Source: Chloroflexaceae bacterium
Lineage (GTDB): Bacteria; Chloroflexota; Chloroflexia; Chloroflexales; Chloroflexaceae
Length of the DNA: 64,000 bases
Direction of reading: 5' to 3'
Assembly (NCBI GenBank): GCA_025057155.1
Contig: JANWYD010000015.1
Coordinates: 28,337 to 92,336 of the forward strand
In this document: positions 24,806 through 34,161 of the stretch, piece after piece
How the letters are laid out: every line of letters begins with the position of its first letter
How positions within the stretch are numbered: position 1 is the stretch's first letter
Made by a program: the position numbers and the translations under genes
Notes under the pieces: model-generated
Seen by the model: the letters and a program-made list of their open reading frames with translations, nothing else
Told to the model about the DNA's origin: nothing
Database searches by the model: none

Positions 24806-26557
24806 TCACTGTTCGATGGTGATCTCGGTTGTCAGGGTGAAGGGCAGCAACGTTTCCACCGCCCAGGCCAGCACCGGGGAAGGCTCGCGCCGGTACCAGT
24901 GGCGGCTCGTCCAGCCCTCCTCGATCCGCCACGCCGCGGCGTCGCTGACGAGGCGGTAGGCCACCCGCGCCCCGCCGGGGTAGACTGCCCGGGCCACCCG
25001 CGGGGACTCAAGTTCCACCCGGCAGGGCGCCAGGTGCAGCCGCCCGACAAGGGCGTGTTGCCAGGCACCGTCGAGCTGGTCGGCCAGCGTGAGGCGCGAG
25101 GGGCCGTGGAGCCGCACGCTGCGGCGATGGCTGACGGGGCTGGCCAGGCGGCGGTAGCCGTCGTGCTCGCCGGTGACGGTGGGGCCATCGGCGTCCTCGC
25201 TGACAGCGACGATGCGCCCGCGGGCGGCCTCGGCCACCCGAAAGGGGCCGGCGAAGATCGACTGGTCATAGCCGTCGACGGTGACAGTGGAGTGGGCCGC
25301 GGCGCTGCGGAAGTAGTCGCGCCAGTGGCCGGCGGGATACTGGTACACGCCCGGGTCAACCACGAGGGCCTGGCCGCGCGCCCACAACTCGAAGCTCAGC
25401 GTATCGGCGTGGCCGTGGCCCAGAAAGTGCGGTGGCCCCAGGTCACCCGCATCGAAAACCAGGTAGACGGCCTCGGCGCCGCTACCCGCGCGCAGCACGG
25501 CATAGCCGCTGTCGCGCAACGCCGTCACGGAGGGGCAAGGTCCCGCAGCACGGCGGGGAGCGCCGAGCAGCCCCTCGGCCAGGGCGAAGATCGCAGGGGC
25601 CGGTAGCGGCTCGTCCTCGACACTGTCGTTAAGCAGGGGCAGGCGCCCGTCGGGCCGGCGCAGGGACAGGGCGAAGGCCCGCATGCGCTCCAGAGCCGCC
25701 CATGCCCTTGGCGGGGGCGCCTCTCCGCTCGCCAGGCAGAGGAGCGCAAGCTCAAGTGCGTCCAGCCAGACGGCCATGTGGTAGCCAGCGGAACGCTCGT
25801 TGTGGCCCCCATCGGCCAGCACCTGGGCGTCCAGGGTGGCCCAGAAGAGTTCAAGGCCCTGGCGCTGCCAGCGGGGCGCGTCGGGCAGACCGGGCAGCAA
25901 CAGGCCCACCCATGCCAGAGCCTTCGCGTTAGCGACCAGGTGGTTGTTGTCGAGGTCACGCTCCAGGTGATCGGCGAGGAAGGCGGCCTGCCGGGCGATC
26001 GCCGCCGCCAGCGATTCATCGCCGCCCAGCAAGCGCCAGGCCGCGGACCAGACCACCAGGCGCTGCGAGGTGGGGTGGGGTTCCCACGCCGGGCCGCGGC
26101 CAACGGGCACGCGCGCCAGCCAGTCGCGCCAGAGGCCCAGCAGCGCCGCGCGCCGCGCTGGGTCGTCGAGGTGAGGCCAGGCCCACTCCCAGCTATGCAG
26201 CCTGAAGGCCCAGAGCGGGTCGGCGACCGGAGACGCCAGCCAGTTGGCCGGCGGGGCCAGGGGCTCCGGCGGCTGCCCGAGCAGTGCAACCGTCCCCGCG
26301 GCCACGTCCCAGGCGGCCGCGAGGGGCGTAGCCCGGCGCAGGGCGACCAGGCGGCGCAGAGCGACGAGCTGCGTCGGCAGCGCGGGGCCGCTGGCGCCGC
26401 CGGCCAGCGCCGGCGCCGGGTAGAGTCGCGAGGCCAGCCACGGGTCCACCAGACCGAGTCTGAGCCGGCGTTCGAGGCGGCGAAGCACGCGCCGCGGCCC
26501 CGCGCGGCGGGCGGTCAGCCAGGCGGCGCGGAGTTTGAGGGAGCGATCCAGACGCAT
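24806..26557 (-). CDS. Heparinase II/III-family protein
   Basis: The 583-residue protein has an N-terminal alpha/alpha toroid (about 60-330; GRGPAWEPHPTSQRLVVWSA, DNNHLVANAKALAW, NERSAGYHMAVWLDALELAL). A C-terminal beta-sandwich of the heparinase II/III family follows (FLGHGHADTLSFELWARGQA, VDPGVYQYPAGHWRDYFRS and HSTVTVDGYDQS). Proteins of this type in exopolysaccharide clusters are thought to be polysaccharide lyases or modifiers of uronic-acid-containing chains. No signal peptide is evident, as is common for these cluster-borne members. ATG 26557 or GTG 26569 may be the start; neither has a clear ribosome site. Confidence 0.88.
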   Translation of the reverse strand: MRLDRSLKLRAAWLTARRAGPRRVLRRLERRLRLGLVDPWLASRLYPAPALAGGASGPALPTQLVALRRLVALRRATPLAAAWDVAAGTVALLGQPPEPLAPPANWLASPVADPLWAFRLHSWEWAWPHLDDPARRAALLGLWRDWLARVPVGRGPAWEPHPTSQRLVVWSAAWRLLGGDESLAAAIARQAAFLADHLERDLDNNHLVANAKALAWVGLLLPGLPDAPRWQRQGLELFWATLDAQVLADGGHNERSAGYHMAVWLDALELALLCLASGEAPPPRAWAALERMRAFALSLRRPDGRLPLLNDSVEDEPLPAPAIFALAEGLLGAPRRAAGPCPSVTALRDSGYAVLRAGSGAEAVYLVFDAGDLGPPHFLGHGHADTLSFELWARGQALVVDPGVYQYPAGHWRDYFRSAAAHSTVTVDGYDQSIFAGPFRVAEAARGRIVAVSEDADGPTVTGEHDGYRRLASPVSHRRSVRLHGPSRLTLADQLDGAWQHALVGRLHLAPCRVELESPRVARAVYPGGARVAYRLVSDAAAWRIEEGWTSRHWYRREPSPVLAWAVETLLPFTLTTEITIEQ

Positions 26558-26569
26558 GGGAAAGATCAC

Positions 26570-26723
26570 CGGAGGAGCCTTGAGAAAGCTGCTATTTCTT
26601 GATATTCACCGCAGAGGACGCAGAGGGCAGCAGAGTCTGTCTTTGCTTCGAAAGCATTGATGCCGATGGTTCAGACACGCACCCAGTTGCCCTGGAAAAG
26701 CCAGGGTAGAGAGAAGCCGTCTG
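26570..26723. other. Intergenic region with a CACCGCAGAG-type repeat remnant
   Basis: The 154-base gap contains CACCGCAGAGGACGCAGAGG (26608-26627), a repeat type that is widespread in bacterial intergenic DNA. No gene or clear promoter is seen. Confidence 0.5.
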
Positions 26724-27959
26724 TCAGTGCGCAGCGCGGTCGGCAACAACCTGCTGCAGAACCTGCTCCATACGGCGGGCAAGCGCTTCGCGATCGAAGT
26801 GCTTGGCCACGAAGGCTCGCCCGCTTCGGGCATAGTCGGCCAGCCGCGTCCGGTCGCGCTTGAGGGCAAGGACAGCCTCGGCGAGCTGCCCGGGGTCATT
26901 GGGCGAGACAACTACGCCGCCGCCACTGCGCCTTACCAGATCGGCCGCCTCACCGCCAGCCGCGAGGATCACCGGGCAGCCGTGGCCCCAGGCCTCGAGC
27001 AGCTTCGAGGGTACCGCGTCGTCGAGGCTGGCGTTTACAAGGGGTACCAGGCAGGCATCGGCAGCGCGGAGGAAGGCGGGGATGGACTCGCGCGGCTGCC
27101 GGGGCAGCACGGTTACATTGCTGAGGCTGAGGCGCTTGGCCTCAGCCACCAGCTCAGGTTTGCGCACGCCGTCGCCGACGATCAAGAAATGCACATCGTT
27201 GTGCTCGCGCAGCCGGTCGGCAGCGTGGACGGCGATCTCAACTCCCTGAGCAATGCCGATCAGGCCGGCGTAGAGCACGACAAACTTGTCGTCGAGTCCT
27301 AGTTCGCTCCGCTTGTAACCGTTCAGATTTACCGGCACGCGATCGAGGTCGGCGCCATTGTTTACCACCGTGAGCTTCTCCGGCGGCACCCCGGCGGCGA
27401 TTAGCTTGGTGCGCTTGCGCTCCGTAACGGGCGTGATATGGTCCGCGCCGCGGTAGAGGAAGCGGGCCAGCGCTGCCAGGGCGCGGGCCAGCGGCGCATT
27501 GGGGGCCAGCTCGCCGGCCTCGATCACGACCTCCGGCCAGAGGTCACGGACGTCGAAGACGAATGGGATACGCAGCGTGCGGGCCAGGAACCAGCCGGCC
27601 AGGCCCACAAACAGCGGCGGCGATGAGGCCAGGATCACATCATAGCTGCGACCGGAGGTAAGGCCGGCTACGATAGCCGAGCCGGCGAACGAGAGGTTAT
27701 TGGCCAGCCGGCGCCAGCTTGTGCGAAACGACGAAGCGTACACCCAGGTGCGCAGCACATCAACGCCGTCCAGGCGCTCGATGGCGCGCAGTTTGCCACG
27801 GTATTCCTCGGCTACCACGCCCGTAGGGTAGTTGGGAAAGCCGGTGATCACCGTAACCTGGTGGCCAAACGCGGCCAGCCAGCGCGCCAGGCTGTGCAGC
27901 CGCGCGGGCGGGCCGCCCATCTCGGGCGGATAGAAGTGGGCGAGGATTAGAATGCGCAT
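26724..27959 (-). CDS. Glycosyltransferase family 4 (WbuB-like)
   Basis: The 411-residue GT-B enzyme starts MRILILAHFYPPEMGGPPAR, as in WbuB-type transferases, with GFPNYPTGVV and VFDVRDLWPE in the N-terminal domain. The C-terminal nucleotide-sugar domain contains YAGLIG, LIVGDG, and SKLLEAWGHGCPVI with the usual E-x7-E-like region. WbuB-like enzymes add N-acetyl-L-fucosamine in Escherichia coli O26; the sugar here is unknown. It forms a module with the bi-domain oxidoreductase and CapK-like genes upstream. The ATG at 27959 begins the first strand; a GTG at 27974 is possible. Confidence 0.9.
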   Translation of the reverse strand: MRILILAHFYPPEMGGPPARLHSLARWLAAFGHQVTVITGFPNYPTGVVAEEYRGKLRAIERLDGVDVLRTWVYASSFRTSWRRLANNLSFAGSAIVAGLTSGRSYDVILASSPPLFVGLAGWFLARTLRIPFVFDVRDLWPEVVIEAGELAPNAPLARALAALARFLYRGADHITPVTERKRTKLIAAGVPPEKLTVVNNGADLDRVPVNLNGYKRSELGLDDKFVVLYAGLIGIAQGVEIAVHAADRLREHNDVHFLIVGDGVRKPELVAEAKRLSLSNVTVLPRQPRESIPAFLRAADACLVPLVNASLDDAVPSKLLEAWGHGCPVILAAGGEAADLVRRSGGGVVVSPNDPGQLAEAVLALKRDRTRLADYARSGRAFVAKHFDREALARRMEQVLQQVVADRAAH

Positions 27960-28205
27960 AGGTGCTGTTGCCACGGACCGACCAGCGTCAGACGTGGTGT
28001 ATTGCCTGACCGGGAACGCTCATCCATATTGACATTCGTAATGGCACAATCTGGATTCAACACAATCGAACCGAAGAAGGCGTCGCGAATCGTCCGGTCG
28101 CGCAGGGTATTCCAAGAAGTGACATCGTGCTGGCGTTTCATCCACCGTACAAGCGCCCGTACACTGAGTTTGCAAGTGGTTTAAACCAATCCCAGGCAAA
28201 GGGCG

Positions 28206-30515
28206 CTAAACGCGCAGCTCTCTCCCACTGTGGATCGCCTCGCGGGCGAGGAAGGTGACTCGGGTGGTGAGGACCAGGCTGGCGAAGGGGATCGGCGCCG
28301 GGCCGCCGGCCCGCACCGCCTCAACGAAGGCCCGGAGCTCGGCGGCGTGGCCCTTGTCCTGGCGCAGCAGGGTGCGCTCGACGCGCCGCTTCCCGTTGCG
28401 CGCCAGCTCGAGGGTGCGGAAGTCGTCAAGGGCAGCGACCCGCCCCCCGCCGAAGATCTCGACCCGCTCCTTGGGAAAGGCCTTGTCGCCCCCGGCCGCA
28501 TAGAGAATGCTCCCCACCGAGCCGTCGCTGAAGCGAATGTGAATGCTGACATTGTCCTCCTGGAGCGCGCCGGACGGCGACTGCGCGGCGGTGGCGGCTA
28601 CGCTCACCGGGTCGGCCCCGCAGAGGAACTGCAGCAGGTCCACAAAGTGGCAGACCTCGCCGACAATGCGCCCGCCCCCCTCAGCCGGGTCGTGAAGCCA
28701 TGAACTGGCCGGCACAAACCCCGCGTTGACGCGGTAGTGCATCATCAACGGGCCGGCCCCGGCCAGAAAATCACGCATGGTGACTGCCAGCGGCGCAAAG
28801 CGGCGGTTGAAGCCCACGAGCAGCAGCGGCGGCGCTGCAGGCAACGCGCCGTTGGGCGCACCCTCGGCGCGCTGCTGCGCCGCCTCGTAGGCGGTGACCA
28901 CGGCCCCTAACTGCTCCTCACTTACCGCCAGAGGCTTCTCGACAAAGACCGGCTTGCCCGCTGCGATGGCGCGGATCACCAGGGCGGCGTGGGAGCCGTG
29001 GCGCGTAGCCACCAGCACTGCATCAACTTCGGGGTCTTCCAGGATGCGGCTGGCCTCGGCAGTGCAGTAAGCTGCGCCGTAGCGCGCGGCAACGTGGCGG
29101 GCGGAGAGGCCCGTGGCGCTGGCCACGGCCCGTAGCGGCGCGCCGGGCACGCTCGCCAGTGCGGGCAGCAGAGCGCCCTGGGCGAAGGCGCCCGCACCGA
29201 TCAGGCCCAGGGCCACCGGGCGCGCGTTGGGCACGCCCCGACCGGCGCGGGCGACACCGAGGCGCGTCGCAGGTGCGGCGCCTGGCCGCTCCAGCCGGAC
29301 TACCGGCGCCAGGCGGGCGGCGGAGTCGGTCTCGGGATAGTTGATCACTACACCCAGGGCCTCGCTCGCCCGCTCGCCGGTGATCAGCGCGTAGGCCCGC
29401 TCAGCTTCGGCGATCGGGAAGCGGTGGGTGATCAGCGGGGCGACCTGCACGCGCCCCTCGGCCAGCAGGTCGAGGAAGGCCTGCATGTTACGGTTCTCGG
29501 TCCAGCGCACGTAGCCGATAGGGTAGTCGTGACCCTGCTCCTCGTAGCTCGGGTCGTAGCGCCCGGGGCCATAGGAGCGCGAGAGGCGCAGGTCGAGCTC
29601 CTTATCGTAGAAGAGTTTGCGCGGCACATTAAGGCCCACGAGACCGACAGCGACCACGCGCCCGCGATCGCGGCACAGCTCGGCAGCAAGGCGCAGCGGC
29701 GCACTGGAGCTGGTGGAGGCAGTGATCAGGGCCGCGTCAACACCGAGGCCGCCGGTATGCCTGGCCACCAGGGCGCGCATGTCCTCATCGGAAGCGGCCG
29801 CGCCGATGGCGCCGAAACGCAGCGCCAGCTCGCAGCGGGCAGGGCTGAGATCCATACCCAGGACGCGACAGCCATTGGCTCTGAGCAACTGCACGGTGAT
29901 CAGGCCTATCAGGCCCAGGCCGATGACGATCACTGTCTCGCCGAGGGTCGGCGTGGCCTGGCGAAGGCCCTGGAGAGCGATCGCGCCCACGGTGGTGAAG
30001 GCCGCCTCTTCGAAGATGTGGGATTTTGGATTTTGGATTTTGGATTGGGGATGGGAGGGGTCGCTGTCTGGATCGGGGCGCTGAAAGGGAGGGATCTTCA
30101 CCGCCAGGTTGCGGGGGATGAAGACCACCTCGGCGTGATTGGCGTAGCCGGCTCCGGCGCAGGCCACCGCGTCGCCGACCTGCAGATCGGCGACCCCCTC
30201 GCCGACGGCGATCACCGTACCAGCGCAGGAGTAGCCCAGCGGCGAGAGACTGTCGAGTCGGGTCATTACCTTCTGGTAGGTGGTGAGCAGCCCCTCCTGG
30301 CGGACCTTCTCCAGCACCTGGCGCGCCAGGTCGGGGCGCTGGCGGGCCTTGTCGAGCAGACTGGCCTGAGCCAGCGTGACCATCGCGCGCTCAGTGCCGG
30401 CGCTGACTAGCGAGGCGGCCACGGCCACGAGCACGCCGCCGGGACGCAGGGCCGGCGGCGGCACATCGGCGACGGTGAGCTCGCCGCTGCGGTAGTTCTG
30501 GGTGATCTGTTTCAT
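28206..30515 (-). CDS. Bi-domain oxidoreductase: zinc-type dehydrogenase fused to Gfo/Idh/MocA
   Basis: The 769-residue protein has an N-terminal medium-chain (alcohol) dehydrogenase domain (about 1-385) with LGYSCAGTVIAVG, a nucleotide-binding fold at IVIGLGLIGLITVQLL and LRLSRSYGPGRYDPSYEEQG. A C-terminal Gfo/Idh/MocA domain (about 430-769) has LGLIGAGAFAQGALLPAL, PVFVEKPLA and VGFNRRFAP. Such fusions are frequent in exopolysaccharide and O-antigen clusters and probably oxidise or rearrange a nucleotide sugar. Residues about 157-166 (HPQSKIQNPK region) are encoded by an intergenic-type ATCCAAA repeat inserted in frame. The start overlaps the stop of the CapK-like gene (ATGA). Confidence 0.9.
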   Translation of the reverse strand: MKQITQNYRSGELTVADVPPPALRPGGVLVAVAASLVSAGTERAMVTLAQASLLDKARQRPDLARQVLEKVRQEGLLTTYQKVMTRLDSLSPLGYSCAGTVIAVGEGVADLQVGDAVACAGAGYANHAEVVFIPRNLAVKIPPFQRPDPDSDPSHPQSKIQNPKSHIFEEAAFTTVGAIALQGLRQATPTLGETVIVIGLGLIGLITVQLLRANGCRVLGMDLSPARCELALRFGAIGAAASDEDMRALVARHTGGLGVDAALITASTSSSAPLRLAAELCRDRGRVVAVGLVGLNVPRKLFYDKELDLRLSRSYGPGRYDPSYEEQGHDYPIGYVRWTENRNMQAFLDLLAEGRVQVAPLITHRFPIAEAERAYALITGERASEALGVVINYPETDSAARLAPVVRLERPGAAPATRLGVARAGRGVPNARPVALGLIGAGAFAQGALLPALASVPGAPLRAVASATGLSARHVAARYGAAYCTAEASRILEDPEVDAVLVATRHGSHAALVIRAIAAGKPVFVEKPLAVSEEQLGAVVTAYEAAQQRAEGAPNGALPAAPPLLLVGFNRRFAPLAVTMRDFLAGAGPLMMHYRVNAGFVPASSWLHDPAEGGGRIVGEVCHFVDLLQFLCGADPVSVAATAAQSPSGALQEDNVSIHIRFSDGSVGSILYAAGGDKAFPKERVEIFGGGRVAALDDFRTLELARNGKRRVERTLLRQDKGHAAELRAFVEAVRAGGPAPIPFASLVLTTRVTFLAREAIHSGRELRV
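30021..30047 (+). repeat. ATCCAAA heptanucleotide repeat inside a coding sequence
   Basis: GGATTTT units of 7 bp, identical in type to the intergenic repeats at 391-422 and 57292-57322, lie inside the dehydrogenase domain of the bi-domain oxidoreductase. They keep the frame open and encode SKIQNPKS-like residues in a probable surface loop. Confidence 0.85.
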
Positions 30516-31918
30516 AGGGTTACCCGCTCCAGCTTTCCGGCATCTAGTTCGGAGATTACGAAGCGCAGCTTGCCCGCGCCGGAGCGCGGCAGGCTTTCAA
30601 CATACTCAACGTGCACCACCAGATCCACGCCGACACGCCTGGCTATCTCTTGCCTGAGGAGTTGCTCGTCGCCCTGCGTGTAGCCCGCCCCTCGCACCAC
30701 GCGGACGGTGATGACCCCGGGCTCCCGCTGCACAATCTGCGCCTCGCGGATGTGCACCAGATCCTTGAAAATAGGATCCATTCGCCCCACCCGGCTGCCG
30801 TTCGCGAGCACGATATAGTCTTCTTGCCGCCCGTCAATATGCGCGACGATGCGCCCGGGACGGCCGCAGGGGCAGCGTTCCTCGCTGACGGTCACCAGGT
30901 CCTGCGTGTCATAGCGCAGAAAGGGAAAGGCCGGGTTCGCGAAGCCAGTGCCGATGATCCGGCAGCCTGGCCCATTGGGGTTGGGCAAGAACTCTACTGC
31001 GGCGAAATCTTCATCAACGTGCAGCCTGCCGAGCGGGCACTCGGAGATGTTGGCGACCGCCTCGGACAACCCGTAATGCTGGCGCGGCCGCACGCCGAAG
31101 GCCCGCTCGATGAGGGTCGCCTGCTGCGGCAGCAAGTTCTCGGACCGGATTGTCACCCAGCGCACCTGATAGCCCGGTTCAAGGGAGCGATCCAGCATGT
31201 GGGCGGCGAGGAGGGCCAGCAGCGAGGGGTAGCCGTGGAGCCAGGGTGGTCGCCGGCGGCGCAACTCGGCGACGTATGCGTCGAGGGTGTCGGGCGCCAT
31301 ATGATACCCGCTGAAGAGGATCTGCCGTCCCGGAACGTTGTAGCGCCAGAAGGGCGGGCGTCGCTGCGCGAGGGGCACGACAGGACGCCCGGCAAAGCTG
31401 CCGCACCACGTCTCCGGCGTGATGCCGTGCCAGCGCCGGTAGCGCCACCAGATCGCCCACTGCTCCTGAAGAGCGCGGCGTGTTGTCATAAAACCCAGCC
31501 CGCCGCCGGTGGTGCCGCTGGTGTGCACAGGGACAAGGTCAGTGGGTCGGAAGGCGCTGGAGATCAATTCGGGATAGTGCGCCTTTACGATATCTTTGGT
31601 GAGGATAGGCAGACGGTGCAGGTCGTCGAGACCGGTGATCGAGGCGGGATCGATCCCCGTGTCGGCGAACAGGCGACGGTAGAAGGGTGAGGAAGCCGCC
31701 ACGGTCTGGACGAACGCCGCGAGCCGCCGGTCGCGATATGCTGCAATCCGCTCCGGCGTCCAGCGGCTGCGCGCCTCCACCTCGGCAAGGAGCGCGGGAA
31801 AGTCGCCCCCAAAGCGCCGCCTCTGGACCGACCAGCCCTCGATGCTACAGGCAAGGTGCTGGAGCTGCGCCGGCAGGCGCAGGTAGAGCTGCTCGCGATC
31901 GAAGGTTGGCTTCTGCAT
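30512..31918 (-). CDS. CapK/PaaK-like adenylate-forming ligase
   Basis: The 468-residue protein is of the phenylacetate-CoA ligase-like CapK family: HTSGTTGGGLGF (AMP-binding P-loop), a central region with YGLSEAVANISECP (A5 motif), RYDTQDLVTVSEERCPCGR and GRQEDYIVLANGSRV. Homologues in capsule and O-antigen clusters are thought to activate an acyl or amino acid for transfer to a sugar; the substrate is unknown. The open frame extends to 32212, but the added N terminus is a fragment of another gene (see 32078-32176). ATG 31918, behind AGGAA, starts the real protein. Its stop overlaps the next start. Confidence 0.88.
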   Translation of the reverse strand: MQKPTFDREQLYLRLPAQLQHLACSIEGWSVQRRRFGGDFPALLAEVEARSRWTPERIAAYRDRRLAAFVQTVAASSPFYRRLFADTGIDPASITGLDDLHRLPILTKDIVKAHYPELISSAFRPTDLVPVHTSGTTGGGLGFMTTRRALQEQWAIWWRYRRWHGITPETWCGSFAGRPVVPLAQRRPPFWRYNVPGRQILFSGYHMAPDTLDAYVAELRRRRPPWLHGYPSLLALLAAHMLDRSLEPGYQVRWVTIRSENLLPQQATLIERAFGVRPRQHYGLSEAVANISECPLGRLHVDEDFAAVEFLPNPNGPGCRIIGTGFANPAFPFLRYDTQDLVTVSEERCPCGRPGRIVAHIDGRQEDYIVLANGSRVGRMDPIFKDLVHIREAQIVQREPGVITVRVVRGAGYTQGDEQLLRQEIARRVGVDLVVHVEYVESLPRSGAGKLRFVISELDAGKLERVTL

Positions 31919-32077
31919 ACAACTGAATTCCTGCTCTCTCGATATGGCCCTTCCAGCCGAAGCGGGGTGTGAAGTGAAATGTCTCGTAGTCTGGAATCTT
32001 GCTAAGCGGGCCGTTACGGGGCAGGTAGTTGACTGTGACTTCAACATAATCCAGTGGCAGCGCAATCTAACCTTATC

Positions 32078-32176
32078 AGCGACGGCGACGAGCACGCCGC
32101 CAGAGCGCAGGACCGGCGGCGGCACATCGGCGACCGCCAACGCGCCGCTGCGGCAGTTCCGGGTGATCTGTTTCAG
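32078..32176 (-). pseudogene. Duplicated 5' fragment of the bi-domain oxidoreductase gene
   Basis: This stretch encodes LKQITRNCRSGALAVADVPP and on to SGGVLVAVA. It closely matches the first 33 residues of the oxidoreductase at 28206-30515 (MKQITQNYRSGELTVADVPP and on to PGGVLVAVA), but with CTG instead of the ATG and no continuation. It lies just after the first asnB-like stop and before the CapK-like gene. It is probably the scar of a duplication or of homologous recombination that swapped cluster segments. Confidence 0.85.
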
Positions 32177-32181
32177 GGGGA

Positions 32182-34161
32182 TTAGGCGCACCGTGGTATG
32201 GAGATTGGGCATAACGTTCGTCGAACGTCAACGAACTGCTGCATCCAGAGCTCAAGGGTTAAAAGTTGCCAGATCTGTAGCGACCAGTCCTGCTGGGCAT
32301 TGCGGTGTTCGCGAATCAGCTTCTGGACAGCCTTTGGTTCGAAGAAGCCTCGCCGGCGGACACGCTCCTCCGAGAGCAAGTCGTCAACCATCTCCCGCAG
32401 ATCGTTGCTCAGCCAATAGTCGGCCGGGGCGCCAAACGAGGTCTTGGGTCGGTCTAGAACGCAGGCTGGCAGGATGCCGCGCATAGCCTGGCGGAAGATG
32501 TACTTCGTTGTGGGCCGGAGCTGACCTTTCACTTTGAGCGAGGGCGGGACGTTGCGCACAACAAACTCGACCAGCTCGCGGTCGAGGAACGGAACGCGCA
32601 CCTCCACCGAGGAGGCCATGCTCATCTTGTCGCTATAGGTTAGATTAAGGCTGACCATAAAGGTCTTCATCTCGAGGTAGAGAAACTGATTGAGCAAATC
32701 GGCGTTAGCCACCCGGCCAAGTTGTGCCTTATGCGTACTCAATGGTTCATAGTTCGCGACCTGCGCCTGCATAGCTTCGCAATACAGCTCTGCTTTTTCT
32801 GCATCATTCAAGAACGTGTTGTTCATTAGGAATGCTTCCTGTGGCGAGAGGGATGCGCTGCGCACCATCTTTTTCGCCAGCCGCATCCACCCCTTCAAGG
32901 CTGAGCCGCGCAGGGTAGGGAGCGTGTAAACCACGGGCTCGACCAACCTCCGACGCAGCAGCGCCGGCAGCCGCCGGTAAGCCTGTGCCCAGTGATGGGC
33001 GTAATGGCGCCGGTAGCCTGCAAACAGTTCGTCGCCGCCCACTCCGGAAAGCAGAACTTTGACATCGCGCCGGGCCTCACGCGAGACCAGGTAGGCCATA
33101 ATGATTGCGGGATCGCCGACCGGCTCGTCCAGGTGCCATACCAGGCGGGGCAGCAGGTCCACTACATCGGGCTCGACGACGATCTCGCGATGGTTGCAGC
33201 CGAAGGCGCGGGCCACAAACGCCGCAACCTGCGGGTCGTCGAGGGTCAACTCGCCGATGCGGTAGTGAGGCGGAAAGGTGATGGTGAAGGTTCTCACGGG
33301 CTCTGCTGCGACCTCCGCCATCATTGCCACGATGCTGCTCGAGTCGAGCCCGCTGCTTAGGAACGCGCCAAGCGGCACATCACTGATCAACTGCGAGCGA
33401 ACGGCCTGGCGGAAGTGGGCGCGGAGCTCCTCGATCACCTCACCCTCAGAGAGCCTGTAGGCTACGCCACGATCAGGGAAGCGCACGTCCCAGTAGCGCA
33501 CGATCCCGAACTGCCCCTTACGAAATAGGGCGTAGTGGCCAGCGGGCAGTTTGTAGACTCCTCGGAACAGGGTCAGCGGATCGGGCACCCAGAGGAAGGT
33601 AAGGTACTGGTGCAGGGCCTCCAAATCTATGCCGACGCTCATCTCAGGCAGTTGAAGCAACGATTTCACCTCCGAGGCAAAGGCAAGCCGGTCACCGCGC
33701 TGCGTGTAGTAGAGCGGCTTGATTCCGAAGTGATCGCGGGCCAGCATCAGCAGCGGATCCGCCCCGCGCAGGTCGCAGATGGCAAAGGCGAACATACCGT
33801 TCAAACGCCTGACGCAGTCGGGGCCCTCTTCCTCATACAGGTGAATGATGACCTCAGTATCGGTATTGGAGCGAAACACGTGGCCCTTGCGGCATAGTTC
33901 GGCGCGGATCGGGGCGAAGTTGTAGATCTCGCCGTTAAAGACGATCCAGACCATCCCATCCTCGTTGCACATCGGCATATGCCCGGCGGGCGAAAGATCA
34001 ATGATCGCCAGCCGGCGGCTGCCGAGGCCGATGAAGGCGCCGTCCGCGGCAAAGTGCTGCCACTGGCCCGCATCGTCGGGGCCGCGATGAGCCATTAGTG
34101 TGTTCATTGCTGAGAGCGTCTCAGCGTCCCCCCAGTTAACAGTGCCGACAATGCCACACAT
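32182..34161 (-). CDS. Asparagine synthase-like amidotransferase (first copy)
   Basis: The 659-residue protein starts MCGIVGTVNWG, so Cys2 is the expected N-terminal glutaminase nucleophile, followed by AHRGPDDAG and FNGEIYN. The synthetase domain has the PP-loop GAFLSSGLDSSSIVAM (Ser in place of the first Gly of the usual SGGxDS), LSGVGGDELFAGYRRH and EVRVPFLDRELVEF. AsnB-like enzymes in polysaccharide clusters are thought to amidate uronic acids of the repeat unit, which fits the WecC-like dehydrogenase here; free asparagine synthesis is the alternative. The frame is open to 34335, but ATG 34161, behind AGAGGT, gives the processed Cys. Confidence 0.92.
   Translation of the reverse strand: MCGIVGTVNWGDAETLSAMNTLMAHRGPDDAGQWQHFAADGAFIGLGSRRLAIIDLSPAGHMPMCNEDGMVWIVFNGEIYNFAPIRAELCRKGHVFRSNTDTEVIIHLYEEEGPDCVRRLNGMFAFAICDLRGADPLLMLARDHFGIKPLYYTQRGDRLAFASEVKSLLQLPEMSVGIDLEALHQYLTFLWVPDPLTLFRGVYKLPAGHYALFRKGQFGIVRYWDVRFPDRGVAYRLSEGEVIEELRAHFRQAVRSQLISDVPLGAFLSSGLDSSSIVAMMAEVAAEPVRTFTITFPPHYRIGELTLDDPQVAAFVARAFGCNHREIVVEPDVVDLLPRLVWHLDEPVGDPAIIMAYLVSREARRDVKVLLSGVGGDELFAGYRRHYAHHWAQAYRRLPALLRRRLVEPVVYTLPTLRGSALKGWMRLAKKMVRSASLSPQEAFLMNNTFLNDAEKAELYCEAMQAQVANYEPLSTHKAQLGRVANADLLNQFLYLEMKTFMVSLNLTYSDKMSMASSVEVRVPFLDRELVEFVVRNVPPSLKVKGQLRPTTKYIFRQAMRGILPACVLDRPKTSFGAPADYWLSNDLREMVDDLLSEERVRRRGFFEPKAVQKLIREHRNAQQDWSLQIWQLLTLELWMQQFVDVRRTLCPISIPRCA

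Noticed and set aside
31919-32212. Extended N terminus of the CapK-like protein resembling a dehydrogenase
   Set aside because: It is the duplicated start of the oxidoreductase gene and not a fused domain; the match stops after about 33 residues.
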